From Cellulomonas hominis (lineage in GTDB: Bacteria; Actinomycetota; Actinomycetes; Actinomycetales; Cellulomonadaceae): DNA of 64,000 bases. The notes beneath the pieces are model-generated. The model did no database searches. It saw only the letters and a list, made by a program, of their open reading frames with translations, and was not told the origin of the DNA. The stretch lies in assembly GCF_014201095.1 (NCBI RefSeq), contig NZ_JACHDN010000001.1:4216001-4280000 (forward strand), written 5' to 3'. Below are positions 12,927-22,269 of this stretch, piece after piece; positions within the stretch are counted from its first letter, which is position 1; each line of letters opens with the position of its first letter. The translations under genes were made by a program, and so were the position numbers.

Positions 12927-14084
12927 TCAGCCCTCGACCGGGCCGAGCCAGGCGGTCGCGACGGTCGCGTGCGCGGACTCGTCGTCGGAGGGGTGGAACA
13001 GCCCCGCGAGCACGTCCCGGTACAGCCGGCCGAGCTCGCTGCCGCTGAAGTACGTCCCGCCGCCGGACACCCGCACCGCGCGGTCGACGACCTCGCGGGC
13101 GGTCTCGGTCGCGCGGACCTTGAGGCCGACGACCTTGGCGAACCAGAGCGCGCCGTGGTCGACGCGCTCGTCGACGTCCCGCGCGAGCGCCCAGACCTGC
13201 GGCTCGATGCCGTCCTGCGCGATGGCGGCGTCCGCCACCCGCCACCGGATGTCGGGGTCCTGCGCGTAGCCGCGCCCGTCGTGCTTCATCGAGGTCCGCC
13301 GGTGCGCCGCCGCGACGGCGAGCTCGAGCGCCCGCCGCCCGATGCCGGTGTACACGGCGGCGAGCAGGATCTCGAAGACCGCGAACAGCGCGAACACGTA
13401 CGGGTCGGCGCTCGGCCCCGGCGGCAGCGCCCGGACCACGCGGTCCGGCCGCGCGTACGCGCCGTCGAGCACGGTGGTGCAGGACTGCGTGGCCCGCATG
13501 CCCAGCGTGTCCCAGTCGTCCTTGGTCTCGACGCCGCCGTTCTCGCGCGCGACCACCGCGTGCACGAGCCGCGGGCCGTCCGGGTGGGCCTCGTCGAGCC
13601 CGAAGGTCGCGAGCCGGGTCCACACCGGGGACAGCGACGTGAAGATCTTCGTCCCGTGGTAGCGGTACCCGCCGTCCGGCTGGCGCACCGCGCGGGTGCG
13701 CGAGCCGAACATGACCAGGTCGTTGCCCGCCTCGGAGTTCCCGAACGCGAACACCTCCCCCGCCGCCGCGTCGCGGAGCACGAAGTCGAGCGAGTCGTCG
13801 CCCCGGTCCGCGAGCACCGCCGCCATGCCGGTGACGACGAGGTGCATGTTCACCGCGAGGGCGGTCGCCGGCGCGGCCGCCGCGAGCCGGGTCTGCTCGC
13901 GCGCCACCTCCTCCAGCGTGAGCCCGGCCCCGCCGAGCGGCCGCGGCACGAACGCGCCCAGGTACCCGGCGGCCCGCAGGTCGGCGAGGTCCTCGTGCGG
14001 GAAGGTGTTCTCCCGGTCGTGCACCGGGGCGCGCTCGGCGACCCGGGCCAGCAGGTCCGCCGTGAGCAGCGTGCGCGCGGGCAC
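12927..14084 (-). CDS. Acyl-CoA dehydrogenase family protein
   Basis: A 385-residue flavoprotein of the acyl-CoA dehydrogenase superfamily. Visible segments include the N-terminal helical domain (LADLRAAGYLGAFVPRPLGG), the middle beta domain (FGNSEAGNDL, GGYRYHGTKIFTSLSPVW, WDTLGMRATQSCTTVLDGAY) and the C-terminal helical bundle. The usual catalytic glutamate region is not obvious and the chain is close to DszC/hydroxylase-like members, so it may be a flavin-dependent monooxygenase rather than a beta-oxidation enzyme. The GTG start lies one base after the aldo/keto reductase stop, so the pair forms an operon. Confidence 0.82.
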   Translation of the reverse strand: MPARTLLTADLLARVAERAPVHDRENTFPHEDLADLRAAGYLGAFVPRPLGGAGLTLEEVAREQTRLAAAAPATALAVNMHLVVTGMAAVLADRGDDSLDFVLRDAAAGEVFAFGNSEAGNDLVMFGSRTRAVRQPDGGYRYHGTKIFTSLSPVWTRLATFGLDEAHPDGPRLVHAVVARENGGVETKDDWDTLGMRATQSCTTVLDGAYARPDRVVRALPPGPSADPYVFALFAVFEILLAAVYTGIGRRALELAVAAAHRRTSMKHDGRGYAQDPDIRWRVADAAIAQDGIEPQVWALARDVDERVDHGALWFAKVVGLKVRATETAREVVDRAVRVSGGGTYFSGSELGRLYRDVLAGLFHPSDDESAHATVATAWLGPVEG

Positions 14085-14085
14085 G

Positions 14086-14931
14086 TCAGGCGCCCAGCCG
14101 GTCGGGGTCGGGACCGATGCGGCCGCCGCGGTCCAGGGTCGCGATCCGCTCGTGGTCCTCAGCCGTCAGCGCGAACCCGAACACGTCGATGTTCGCCCGG
14201 ATCCGCTCCGGGGTCACCGACTTCGGGATGACGACCGTGCCGAGGTCGAGGTGCCAGCGCAGCACCGCCTGCGCGGGCGTCACGCCGTGCGCGCGGGCGA
14301 CGTCGACGATCACCGGGTCGTCCAGCAGGCCGGTGTCCCGGCCCAGCGGCGACCAGGCCTCGGTGACGATCCCGTGCTCGGCGTGGAACGCCCGGAGCTC
14401 GCGCTGCTGCAGGTACGGGTGCAGCTCCACCTGGTTGAGCACGGGGACGACGCCGGAGTCGTCGATCACCCGGCGCAGGTGCGCGGGCGTGAAGTTCGAG
14501 ACGCCGATCGACCGCACCCGGGCAGCGTCGCGCAGCTCCACCAGGGTCCGCCAGGTCTCGGCGTACAGGTCCTGACCGGGGAACGGCCAGTGGATGAGGT
14601 ACAGGTCCGGCACCCCGAGGTCGAGGCGCTCGACGGACGCCTCGAAGGCGGCGAGGGTGCGTTCCCGGCCCTGGTCGTCGTTCCAGAGCTTGGTCGTGAC
14701 GAACACGTCCTCGCGGGCGAGGCCGGAGGCGCGGACCGCGCGGCCGACGCCGGCCTCGTTGCCGTAGAGCTTGGCGGTGTCGATCAGCCGGTAGCCGGCC
14801 TCGAGCGCGTGCGCGACGGCCGCCTCGGCGCCGTCGTCGTCGACCTTGAACACGCCGAAGCCGAGCTGCGGGACGGTGGTGCCGTCGAGCAGGGGCACCG
14901 ACGGGACGGGCGGGACGGGGGTGGGGGTCAT
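14086..14931 (-). CDS. Aldo/keto reductase
   Basis: A 281-residue NADPH-dependent aldo/keto reductase (2,5-diketo-D-gluconate reductase-like). The catalytic tetrad is visible: Asp and Tyr in RLIDTAKLYGNE, Lys in VFVTTKLWND and His in LYLIHWPFPG. The cofactor-binding IPKSVTPERIRAN comes near the C-terminus. The ATG at 14931 is chosen because the start MTPTPVPPVPSVPLLDGT leads directly into the first strand, and the open frame further upstream would run into the divergent YciI gene. It is the first gene of a two-gene operon with the acyl-CoA dehydrogenase-like gene. Confidence 0.9.
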   Translation of the reverse strand: MTPTPVPPVPSVPLLDGTTVPQLGFGVFKVDDDGAEAAVAHALEAGYRLIDTAKLYGNEAGVGRAVRASGLAREDVFVTTKLWNDDQGRERTLAAFEASVERLDLGVPDLYLIHWPFPGQDLYAETWRTLVELRDAARVRSIGVSNFTPAHLRRVIDDSGVVPVLNQVELHPYLQQRELRAFHAEHGIVTEAWSPLGRDTGLLDDPVIVDVARAHGVTPAQAVLRWHLDLGTVVIPKSVTPERIRANIDVFGFALTAEDHERIATLDRGGRIGPDPDRLGA

Positions 14932-14970
14932 CCCCCCACCCTGGCACGACGGTGCGGCAGGATGGGACGC

Positions 14971-15264
14971 ATGGCCCTCTTCGCCGTCCGGTACACGTAC
15001 GACAGCCGCACCGACCTCCAGGACGAGGTCCGCCCCGAGCACCGCGCCTACCTGCGCGGCGTCGCCGAGCGCGGCGGCCTGCTGGGCTCGGGCCCGTTCG
15101 CCGACGGCGCGCCGGGCGCGCTGCTCGTGCTCGACCAGCCCGACCGCGCCGCGCTGGACGCGGTGCTCGCCGACGACCCGTTCGCGGTCGCGGGCGTGAT
15201 CGCCGAGGTCGACGTGCGGGCGTGGAACCCGGTCATCGGCCCGTGGGCCGAGGCCCTGGGCTGA
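14971..15264 (+). CDS. YciI-like protein
   Basis: A 97-residue YciI/YCII-family protein, a small dimeric alpha/beta-barrel fold of unclear function. The start MALFAVRYTYDSR, the acidic-His segment RPEHRAYLRGVAERG, and the middle GPFADGAPGALLVLD are typical, as is the end FAVAGVIAEVDVRAWNPVIG. It is divergent from the aldo/keto reductase with only 39 bases between starts, so the two promoters must overlap. Confidence 0.85.
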   Translation: MALFAVRYTYDSRTDLQDEVRPEHRAYLRGVAERGGLLGSGPFADGAPGALLVLDQPDRAALDAVLADDPFAVAGVIAEVDVRAWNPVIGPWAEALG

Positions 15265-15276
15265 GCCGCCTGCGCG

Positions 15277-16275
15277 CTACACCGCCGCGCGGCGCTCGTC
15301 CCGCCGGGACGCCGCGATGCTCGTCACCGCCGTGACGCCGAGCGTCACGACGATCACCGCGAGCGACACCCACGAGGGCAGCTCGGGTGCCCAGCCGACC
15401 GGCTCGCCGCCGTTGACGAACGGCAGCGTGTTCTCGTGCAGCGCCTGCAGGACGAGCTTGAGGCCGATGAAGCCGAGCAGCACGCCGAGCCCGATGTTGA
15501 GATACCGCAGCCGCGTGAGGAGCCCGCCGAGCAGGAAGTACAGCTGCCGCAGGCCCATGAGCGCGAACACGTTCGCCATGAGCACCAGGTACGGCTCCTG
15601 GGTCAGGCCGAACACCGCGGGGATCGAGTCGAACGCGAACAGCAGGTCCGTGGCGCCGATCGCGACGAGCACGAGCAGCATCGGCGTGACGTGCCGCCGG
15701 CCGTCGACCTTCGCGGTCAGCCGGACGCCCTGGTAGGCGTCGGTGGTCGGCAGCACCCGCTGCACCAGGCGGACGAGCGCCGGCGGGCGGTAGTCCTCAC
15801 CCTCGGGGTCGTCGTCGCCCACGCCCTCCCGGGCGACCTTGACGGCCGTCCAGACGAGGAACGCGCCGAACAGGTAGAACACCCAGGAGAACGAGGCGAT
15901 CGCCGCGGCGCCGATCCCGATGAAGATGCCCCGGAACACCAGGGCGAGGATGATCCCGACCAGCAGGGCAGTCTGCTGGTACTGCCGGGGCACCGCGAAC
16001 CGGGACATGATCAGCAGGAACACGAACAGGTTGTCCACCGACAGCGAGTACTCGGTGAGCCACCCGGCGACGAACTCCCCCGCCGGGTCCGCGCCCCAGA
16101 CCGCCCAGACCACCACCGCGAACGCCAGCGCCAGCCCGACGTAGACCCCCAGGTAGCGCAGGCACTCGGCGGTGCTGGGGATGTGCGGCCGCCGGCCCAC
16201 CACCGCGACGTCCACGATCAGGACGGCGGCGGCGAGGCCGAGCGAGACGCACCAGACGAGCGGCGAGACGTCCAA
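15277..16275 (-). CDS. TerC-family integral membrane protein, second copy
   Basis: A 332-residue TerC-family protein with about nine membrane helices; the family (Alx, YkoY/MeeY) exports manganese and is often misnamed tellurite resistance. Key acidic motifs in membrane segments are present: EYSLSVDNLFVFLLI and IGATDLLFAFDSIPAVFGLT. The loop around residues 155-170 is acidic (GDDDPEGEDYRPP). It begins with TTG at 16275, four bases after the stop of the paralogous upstream terC gene, which suggests translational coupling. Both copies should answer to the riboswitch ahead of the first. Confidence 0.9.
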   Translation of the reverse strand: MDVSPLVWCVSLGLAAAVLIVDVAVVGRRPHIPSTAECLRYLGVYVGLALAFAVVVWAVWGADPAGEFVAGWLTEYSLSVDNLFVFLLIMSRFAVPRQYQQTALLVGIILALVFRGIFIGIGAAAIASFSWVFYLFGAFLVWTAVKVAREGVGDDDPEGEDYRPPALVRLVQRVLPTTDAYQGVRLTAKVDGRRHVTPMLLVLVAIGATDLLFAFDSIPAVFGLTQEPYLVLMANVFALMGLRQLYFLLGGLLTRLRYLNIGLGVLLGFIGLKLVLQALHENTLPFVNGGEPVGWAPELPSWVSLAVIVVTLGVTAVTSIAASRRDERRAAV

Positions 16276-16279
16276 CGGG

Positions 16280-17320
16280 TCAGTGCTCCTTGCTGGCGGG
16301 CTCCTCCGCGGCGGCCACGGCGGCCGGGGCGGCGTCGCGGTCCCGCCTGGTCTTCACCAGGCTCGCGACGGTGGCGACCGTGAGCGTACCGAGGATCACG
16401 AGCAGCGAGAGCCACGTGGGGATCTCGGGGGCCCACTCGATGTGCTCGCCGCCGTTGATGAACGGCAGCTCGTTCACGTGCATCGCGTGGAAGACCAGCT
16501 TGAGGCCGATGAACGCGAGGATGAACGCCAGTCCCTTGTTGAGGTACACCAGGCGCTCCAGCAGGCCGCCGATGAGGAAGTACAGCTGGCGCAGGCCGAG
16601 CAGCGCGAACGCGTTGGCCGTGAACACGATGTACGGCTCCTGCGTGAGGCCGTAGATCGCGGGGATCGAGTCGAGCGCGAACAGCACGTCGGTGGCGCCG
16701 ATCGCGACCATGACCAGCAGCATCGGGGTGATGAGGCGCTTGCCGTCGATCCGGGTGGTGAGGCGGTCGCCGTGGTACTCGTCGGTGGTCGGGAGCACCT
16801 TCTTCATCAGCGTGACGGCCAGGCCGTCCTTGCGCTCGCCGGCGTGCTCGAGCTCGCCCTCGTCGTGCTTCTCCCGGCCCAGCTTGATGCCGGTGTACAC
16901 GAGGAACGCGCCGAAGAGGTAGAACACCCAGGACCACTGCTCGATGGCCGCGGCGCCCAGCAGGATGAACACGGTCCGGAGCACCAGCGCGATCGCGACG
17001 CCGACCAGCAGGACCTTCTGCTGGAACTCCCGGGGTACCGCGAACTTCGTCATGATGATGAGGAAGACGAACAGGTTGTCGACCGAGAGGCTCTTCTCGG
17101 TGACGTACCCCGCGAAGTACTCCGTGCCGTGGTCCCAGCCCCAGACCATGCCGAGGCCGATGCCGAACACGATCGCGAGCACGATGTAGACCGTCGACCA
17201 GGTCGCGGCCTCGCGGAAGGACGGGGCGTGCGGTGTCTTGACGTGCGCGAAGAAGTCGAACACGAGCATCCCGACGATCGCGACACCCGTCACGATCCAG
17301 ACCCACAGGTCCACGGACAT
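16280..17320 (-). CDS. TerC-family integral membrane protein, first copy
   Basis: A 346-residue TerC-family probable manganese exporter. It keeps the acidic signatures EKSLSVDNLFVFLII and IGATDVLFALDSIPAIYGLT and a charged cytoplasmic loop near residues 155-170 (REKHDEGELEHAGERKDG). The C-terminus is a charged Ala/Lys tail. It is a tandem paralogue of the next gene, clearly related along its whole length but well diverged, so the duplication is old. The ATG at 17320 follows GGAGG by seven bases; this ribosome site is the switching element of the upstream riboswitch. Confidence 0.92.
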   Translation of the reverse strand: MSVDLWVWIVTGVAIVGMLVFDFFAHVKTPHAPSFREAATWSTVYIVLAIVFGIGLGMVWGWDHGTEYFAGYVTEKSLSVDNLFVFLIIMTKFAVPREFQQKVLLVGVAIALVLRTVFILLGAAAIEQWSWVFYLFGAFLVYTGIKLGREKHDEGELEHAGERKDGLAVTLMKKVLPTTDEYHGDRLTTRIDGKRLITPMLLVMVAIGATDVLFALDSIPAIYGLTQEPYIVFTANAFALLGLRQLYFLIGGLLERLVYLNKGLAFILAFIGLKLVFHAMHVNELPFINGGEHIEWAPEIPTWLSLLVILGTLTVATVASLVKTRRDRDAAPAAVAAAEEPASKEH

Positions 17321-17452
17321 GAATCACCCTCCGGTACAGACGACTGAGTACCGGAGGTCTCTCCCACCCGGCGCTGCCGGGCCGACGGCCCCGGGCCGGC
17401 TACGGAGGCGACCGTGATGACGGGGGCGTCGTGTCGGGATACTCCCCTCCAC
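17321..17452 (-). ncRNA. yybP-ykoY manganese riboswitch with ribosome-site switch
   Basis: The leader RNA has the two conserved yybP-ykoY blocks: GGAGGGGAGTA (17450-17440) and GGTGGGAGAGACC (17368-17356), with a GC-rich arm between. P1 pairs GGAGG with CCTCC. The 3' P1 strand CCTCCGGTAC (17357-17348) is also an exact 10-base complement of GTACCGGAGG (17337-17328), which contains the terC ribosome site. So P1 formation (metal bound) and ribosome-site sequestration exclude each other: manganese should turn translation on. The class is known to bind Mn2+ ahead of such exporters; the switch here is read from the sequence. Confidence 0.85.
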
Positions 17453-17462
17453 TGCGTGCGCC

Positions 17463-17468
17463 AGCATA
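17463..17468 (-). promoter_or_regulatory. -10 box for the terC riboswitch transcript
   Basis: TATGCT on the minus strand lies 10 bases ahead of the aptamer 5' strand, which places the transcript start right at the riboswitch. No convincing -35 is seen. Confidence 0.5.
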
Positions 17469-17514
17469 GGTCATCGGTCCCAGTCGCACAGCGCGGCGCG
17501 CGACGTGCCGCGCG

Positions 17515-17961
17515 TCACACGACGCAGAACTCGTTGCCCTCCGGGTCGGCCAGGACCACCCACGCGCCCTCGCGCTCGTCGTCCACCTCGCGGAGCACCG
17601 TGCCGCCGGCCGCGACGAGCGTGGCGGCGTGCCGCCGCGCGCTCGCGAGCTTGGCCGCCCGGTCGTCCCGGTCGATGCCCTGCGCCGCGGACCAGCGCAC
17701 GTCGAGGTGCACGCGGTTCTTCGCGGTCTTGCCCTCGGGCACCCGCTGGAAGAACACCCGCGGCCCGCGGCCGTCCGGGTCGACCAGCGCGTACGCCAGG
17801 TCGCGGTCGTCCGGCGGGAAGCCCCAGGCGTCCAGCGCCGCGTCCCACGACGCGAACCCCGCCGGCGGCGGCTCCTCGACGTAGCCGAGCGCGGTCCCCC
17901 AGAACGCCCCGAGGGCGCGCGGGGAGTGCGCGTCGAACACCACCTGGACCTCGAGCGCCAT
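17515..17961 (-). CDS. VOC-family (glyoxalase-like) protein
   Basis: A 148-residue vicinal-oxygen-chelate fold protein of the Glyoxalase_6 type common in actinobacteria. Two beta-alpha-beta-beta-beta modules are seen, the first with SPRALGAFWGTALGY and the second ending VVLADPEGNEFCVV, the usual family finish. The substrate is unknown; relatives include antibiotic-binding and dioxygenase-like proteins. The ATG at 17961 lies 10 bases from the uvrB stop, so it may be transcribed after uvrB. Confidence 0.85.
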   Translation of the reverse strand: MALEVQVVFDAHSPRALGAFWGTALGYVEEPPPAGFASWDAALDAWGFPPDDRDLAYALVDPDGRGPRVFFQRVPEGKTAKNRVHLDVRWSAAQGIDRDDRAAKLASARRHAATLVAAGGTVLREVDDEREGAWVVLADPEGNEFCVV

Positions 17962-17971
17962 CGCCGCCTCC

Positions 17972-20077
17972 TCAGGCCGTCGCCGCGTGCATCTGCCGGA
18001 GCTCCTTCTTGAGCCCCGAGATCTCGTCGCGCAGCCGTGCCGCGAGCTCGAACTGCAGCTCGCCCGCCGCGGCGTGCATCTGGTCGGTGAGCTCCTGGAT
18101 GAGGTCCGCGAGCTCGCCGGCCGCCGCGCCGACGAGCTTGGTGCGCTCGGTCGGCGGGCCCGCCTTCGACCCGAGGCCGGGGACGGGGGCCTTGCCGCGG
18201 CTCGCCTGCCGCCCGGCGCCGCCCAGCAGCTCGGCGGTGTCGGCGTCCTCGCGGGCCAGCAGGTCGGTGATGTCGCCGATCTTCTTGCGCAGGGGCTGCG
18301 GGTCGATGCCGCGCTCGGTGTTGTACGCGATCTGCTTCTCGCGGCGGCGGTTCGTCTCCTCGATCGCCTGCTGCATCGCCGGGGTGATCTTGTCCGCGTA
18401 CATGTGCACCTGGCCGGACACGTTGCGGGCGGCGCGGCCGATCGTCTGGATCAGCGACTTGCCGGACCGGAGGAAGCCCTCCTTGTCCGCGTCGAGGATC
18501 GCCACGAGCGAGACCTCGGGCAGGTCCAGGCCCTCGCGGAGCAGGTTGATGCCGACCAGGACGTCGTACTCGCCGAGCCGGAGCTCCCGCAGCAGCTCGA
18601 CGCGGCGCAGGGTGTCCACCTCGGAGTGCAGGTACCGGACCCGCACCCCCTTGTCGAGGAAGTAGTCGGTGAGGTCCTCGGCCATCTTCTTCGTGAGCGT
18701 CGTGACGAGCACGCGCTCGTCCTTCTCGACGCGGGTGCGGATCTCGTCCAGCAGGTCGTCGATCTGGCCCTTGGTCGGCTTGACGACGACCTCGGGGTCG
18801 ACCAGGCCGGTCGGGCGGATGATCTGCTCCACCACGCCGTCGGACATGGACAGCTCGTAGTCGCCCGGGGTCGCGGACAGGTAGACGGTCTGGCCGATCC
18901 GCTCGACGAACTCCTCCCAGCGCAGCGGCCGGTTGTCCATCGCGCTCGGCAGCCGGAACCCGAAGTCCACGAGGTTGCGCTTGCGGGACATGTCGCCCTC
19001 GTACATCGCGCCGATCTGCGGCACGGTCACGTGCGACTCGTCGATGACGAGCAGGAAGTCCTCGGGGAAGTAGTCGAGCAGCGTGTTCGGGGCCGTGCCC
19101 GGCGCGCGGCCGTCGATGTGCCGGGAGTAGTTCTCGATGCCGGAGCACGAGCCGATCTGGCGCATCATCTCGATGTCGTAGGTCGTGCGCATGCGCAGCC
19201 GCTGCGCCTCGAGCAGCTTGTTCGCCCGCTCCAGGTCCTTCAGGCGCTCCTCGAGCTCGTGCTCGATCCCGTTGATCGCGCGCTCCATGCGCTCCGGGCC
19301 GGCGACGTAGTGGGTCGCCGGGAACACGTGCACCTGCTGCTCGTTCCGCACGATGTCGCCGGTCAGCGGGTGCAGGGTCTGGATCGCCTCGATCTCGTCG
19401 CCGAAGAACTCGATCCGGATCGCGAGCTCCTCGTACACCGGGATGATCTCGACGGTGTCGCCGCGCACCCGGAACGTGCCGCGCGTGAACGCCATGTCGT
19501 TCCGGGAGTACTGCATCGACACGAACTGCCGGAGCAGCGCGTCCCGGTCGACCTGGTCCCCCACGTCCAGGGTGACCATCCGGTCGACGTACTCCTGCGG
19601 GGTGCCGAGGCCGTAGATGCACGACACCGACGCGACCACCACGACGTCCCGGCGGGTCAGCAGAGAAGACGTCGCGGAGTGCCGGAGGCGCTCGACCTCG
19701 TCGTTGATCGACGAGTCCTTCTCGATGTAGGTGTCCGTCTGCGCGATGTACGCCTCGGGCTGGTAGTAGTCGTAGTACGAGACGAAGTACTCGACGGCGT
19801 TGTTCGGCAGCAGCTCGCGGAACTCGTTGGCCAGCTGGGCGGCGAGCGTCTTGTTCGGCGCCATGACCAGGGTCGGGCGCTGCAGCTGCTCGATCAGCCA
19901 GGCCGTCGTCGCCGACTTGCCGGTGCCCGTGGCGCCGAGCAGCGTGACGTCCTTCTCCCCCGCCCGGATGCGCTTCGCGAGGTCCGCGATCGCCGCCGGC
20001 TGGTCGCCGGAGGGCTGGAACTCGGACACCACCTCGAACGGGGCGACGGTGCGCTGCAGGTCGGTCACGGGACGCAT
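17972..20077 (-). CDS. uvrB: Excinuclease ABC subunit B
   Basis: UvrB verifies DNA damage and recruits UvrC. The 701-residue helicase-fold protein shows Walker [20 protein letters not shown], the damage-probing beta-hairpin in [20 protein letters not shown], the DEAD-like motif [13 protein letters not shown], helicase motif [13 protein letters not shown], and a C-terminal UVR domain ([18 protein letters not shown]) that contacts UvrC. The length is normal. ATG 20077 gives [20 protein letters not shown], the usual start. No LexA box as good as that of uvrA is visible in the 80 bases upstream. Confidence 0.97.
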   Translation of the reverse strand: MRPVTDLQRTVAPFEVVSEFQPSGDQPAAIADLAKRIRAGEKDVTLLGATGTGKSATTAWLIEQLQRPTLVMAPNKTLAAQLANEFRELLPNNAVEYFVSYYDYYQPEAYIAQTDTYIEKDSSINDEVERLRHSATSSLLTRRDVVVVASVSCIYGLGTPQEYVDRMVTLDVGDQVDRDALLRQFVSMQYSRNDMAFTRGTFRVRGDTVEIIPVYEELAIRIEFFGDEIEAIQTLHPLTGDIVRNEQQVHVFPATHYVAGPERMERAINGIEHELEERLKDLERANKLLEAQRLRMRTTYDIEMMRQIGSCSGIENYSRHIDGRAPGTAPNTLLDYFPEDFLLVIDESHVTVPQIGAMYEGDMSRKRNLVDFGFRLPSAMDNRPLRWEEFVERIGQTVYLSATPGDYELSMSDGVVEQIIRPTGLVDPEVVVKPTKGQIDDLLDEIRTRVEKDERVLVTTLTKKMAEDLTDYFLDKGVRVRYLHSEVDTLRRVELLRELRLGEYDVLVGINLLREGLDLPEVSLVAILDADKEGFLRSGKSLIQTIGRAARNVSGQVHMYADKITPAMQQAIEETNRRREKQIAYNTERGIDPQPLRKKIGDITDLLAREDADTAELLGGAGRQASRGKAPVPGLGSKAGPPTERTKLVGAAAGELADLIQELTDQMHAAAGELQFELAARLRDEISGLKKELRQMHAATA

Positions 20078-20157
20078 GCGTCCACCGTACGACGAGGGTC
20101 CGACACGGGCCGCCGGGGTTCGCGCAGGGCGTGCGGGCGGGGCGGGCCGCCGGGGAT

Positions 20158-20811
20158 CTAGGCGAGCGTGCCCGCCGCCAGCGTGACGTCGTCCCGCGTG
20201 CGCAGCGCCGCGCGCAGCACCGCGCCCAGCCCGGCCGACGACGCCGCCGCGTCCAGGGCCGGCGCGCCGTCCGGCACCTGCTCCGGCAGTCGCGGCACGT
20301 GCACGAACCCGCCCCGCGCCCCCGGTGCGCGCCCGGCCGCCAGGTGGTCGGCCAGCGCGTAGGCCACCGTGTTGCACACGTACGTCCCGGCGGTGTTGGA
20401 CACCTCGCCCGGCACGCCCGCCGCGAGCACCGCCGCCAGGCACGCCTTGACCGGCAGCGACGACAGGTGCGCCACGTCGCCGCCCGGCACCACGGGCACG
20501 TCCACCGGCTGCGCGCCGTCCTCGTCGGGGATCCGGGCGTCCTGCACGTTGACCGCCACCCGCTCCACGCCGACCGCGGACCGGCCGCCCGCCTCGCCCA
20601 CGCAGACCACGAGACCGGGCCGCACGTCCGCGAGCAGCTCCGCCAGCCGGCGCGGCGCCCGGGCGAAGGAGACCGGCAGCAGCGCCGTGACCAGCGCGGC
20701 ACCCTCGGCGCGCTCGTCCCAGGCGTCCGCGACGCCGCGCACCGCGGCCCAGGACGCGTTGACCGGCTGCCCCTCGAACGGCTCGAACGCGGTGAGCAGC
20801 ACGGTCGTCAC
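20158..20811 (-). CDS. pcp: Pyroglutamyl-peptidase I
   Basis: A 217-residue cysteine peptidase (C15) that removes N-terminal pyroglutamate. Start [20 protein letters not shown] is diagnostic; the catalytic Glu is in [19 protein letters not shown], Cys in [16 protein letters not shown] and His in [13 protein letters not shown]. The GTG start overlaps the coaE stop (GTGA), so it is the downstream partner of coaE. Confidence 0.93.
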   Translation of the reverse strand: MTTVLLTAFEPFEGQPVNASWAAVRGVADAWDERAEGAALVTALLPVSFARAPRRLAELLADVRPGLVVCVGEAGGRSAVGVERVAVNVQDARIPDEDGAQPVDVPVVPGGDVAHLSSLPVKACLAAVLAAGVPGEVSNTAGTYVCNTVAYALADHLAAGRAPGARGGFVHVPRLPEQVPDGAPALDAAASSAGLGAVLRAALRTRDDVTLAAGTLA

Positions 20812-21437
20812 GGGGCGTCCACCTCGCGCTCGTCGCGGCGCTCGGCCGCGAGCCGGTCCCAGAGCGCGTCGACCTGCTCCCGGAGCTCGTCCGGCGCGCC
20901 GGAGCCGTCCAGCACGACGTCCGCGACGGCGAGCCGGTCCTCGTCGGGGGCCTGCGCGGCGATCCGGCGCTCCGCCTCGGTGCGGTCCATGCCGCGCGTG
21001 CGCACCAGCCGCTCGACGCGCAGCACCGCGGGCGCCTGCACGAGCACCACCAGGTGGAACGCGTCGGCGTACCCGGACTCGACCAGCAGCGGGACGTCGT
21101 GCACCACGACCGCGCCCGGGTCGGCAGCGGCTGCGGCGGCCTCCCGCTCGGCGGCCAGCCGGCGCACCACCGGGTGCACGATCCCGTTCAACCGGGCGCG
21201 GGCCGCGTCGTCCGCGAACACCACGGCGGCGAGCCCCGGGCGGTCCAGCGTCCCGTCGGGCGCGAGCACGCCGTCGCCGAAGGCGTCGACGAGCTCCGCC
21301 AGGCCCGGCGACCCGGGGGCCACCGCGTCGCGGGACAGCACGTCGTAGTCGAGCACCACCGCCCCGCGCTCCACGAGCCGCTGCGCGGCGACCGACTTGC
21401 CGGCCGCGATCCCCCCGGTCAGTCCGATGCGCTGCAT
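20808..21437 (-). CDS. coaE: Dephospho-CoA kinase
   Basis: The last step of coenzyme A synthesis, phosphorylating the 3'-hydroxyl of dephospho-CoA. The 209-residue protein has the P-loop [14 protein letters not shown] at residues 5-18, the CoA-binding segment [20 protein letters not shown] and the lid region [17 protein letters not shown]. Its length is normal, without the C-terminal GrpB/UPF0157 fusion found in mycobacteria. It is followed by pcp with a four-base overlap. Confidence 0.95.
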   Translation of the reverse strand: MQRIGLTGGIAAGKSVAAQRLVERGAVVLDYDVLSRDAVAPGSPGLAELVDAFGDGVLAPDGTLDRPGLAAVVFADDAARARLNGIVHPVVRRLAAEREAAAAAADPGAVVVHDVPLLVESGYADAFHLVVLVQAPAVLRVERLVRTRGMDRTEAERRIAAQAPDEDRLAVADVVLDGSGAPDELREQVDALWDRLAAERRDEREVDAP

Positions 21438-21496
21438 CGCCCCATCGTGCCGTGCCCGGGCGCACCCGCGCACCCCCGGGCCCGCGGGGACGCCGG

Positions 21497-22267
21497 TCAG
21501 CGGACCTCGAAGCCCCGGGCGCGGAGGTGGTCCTTGACCTGGCCCACCGTGAGCGTGCGGAAGTGGAAGACGCTCGCCGCCAGGACCGCGTCCGCGCCGG
21601 CCGCCGCGGCCTCCGCGAAGTGCTCGACCGTCCCGGCGCCGCCGCTCGCGATCAGCGGGATCCGCACCTCGCGCCGCACGTCGCGCAGCATGCCCAGGTC
21701 GAACCCGGCCGTCGTGCCGTCGGCGTCCATGGAGTTCAGCAGGATCTCCCCCGCGCCGAGCTCGGCCGCCCGGGCCGCCCACGCGACCGCGTCGATGCCG
21801 GTGCCGCGCCGCCCGCCGTGCGTGGTGACCTCGTACCCGGAGTCCGTCCGGGTGCCGCCGGTGACCCGGCGGGCGTCCACCGACAGGGTGAGCACCTGGC
21901 TGCCGAACCGCTCCGCGATCTCGGCGATGAGCTCGGGCCGGGCGATCGCCGCGGTGTTGACCCCGACCTTGTCCGCGCCCGCCCGCAGCAGCCGGTCCAC
22001 GTCGTCGGTCGACCGCACGCCGCCCCCGACCGTGAGCGGGACGAACACCTGCTCGGCGGTGCGCCGGACCACGTCGTAGGTGGTCTCGCGGTCCGACGAC
22101 GACGCGGACACGTCGAGGAACGTCACCTCGTCCGCGCCCTCGTCGTCGTACCGCCGCGCCAGCTCGACCGGGTCGCCGGCGTCGCGCAGGTTCTCGAAGT
22201 TCACGCCCTTGACGACGCGGCCCGCGTCGACGTCCAGGCACGGGATGACCCGCAGGGCCACGGACAC
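21497..22267 (-). CDS. hisF: Imidazole glycerol phosphate synthase cyclase subunit
   Basis: HisF cyclises PRFAR to imidazole glycerol phosphate and AICAR using ammonia from HisH. The 256-residue TIM barrel has the catalytic Asp in [19 protein letters not shown], and the phosphate sites [11 protein letters not shown] and [15 protein letters not shown]. Asp130 is present in [11 protein letters not shown] 22267 follows GGAAGGGG at good distance; GTG 22261 is possible. No other histidine gene is nearby, so the gene is isolated from its pathway, and it starts two bases after an FKBP lipoprotein gene. Confidence 0.95.
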   Translation of the reverse strand: MSVALRVIPCLDVDAGRVVKGVNFENLRDAGDPVELARRYDDEGADEVTFLDVSASSSDRETTYDVVRRTAEQVFVPLTVGGGVRSTDDVDRLLRAGADKVGVNTAAIARPELIAEIAERFGSQVLTLSVDARRVTGGTRTDSGYEVTTHGGRRGTGIDAVAWAARAAELGAGEILLNSMDADGTTAGFDLGMLRDVRREVRIPLIASGGAGTVEHFAEAAAAGADAVLAASVFHFRTLTVGQVKDHLRARGFEVR

Positions 22268-22269
22268 GC

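Noticed and set aside
15277..17320. TerC genes as tellurite resistance
   Set aside because: No other ter genes are near, and the manganese riboswitch upstream fits metal export better.
20078..20157. A LexA box ahead of uvrB
   Set aside because: No CGAAC-N4-GTTCG-like site was seen in the 80 bases; similar strings lie only inside the gene.
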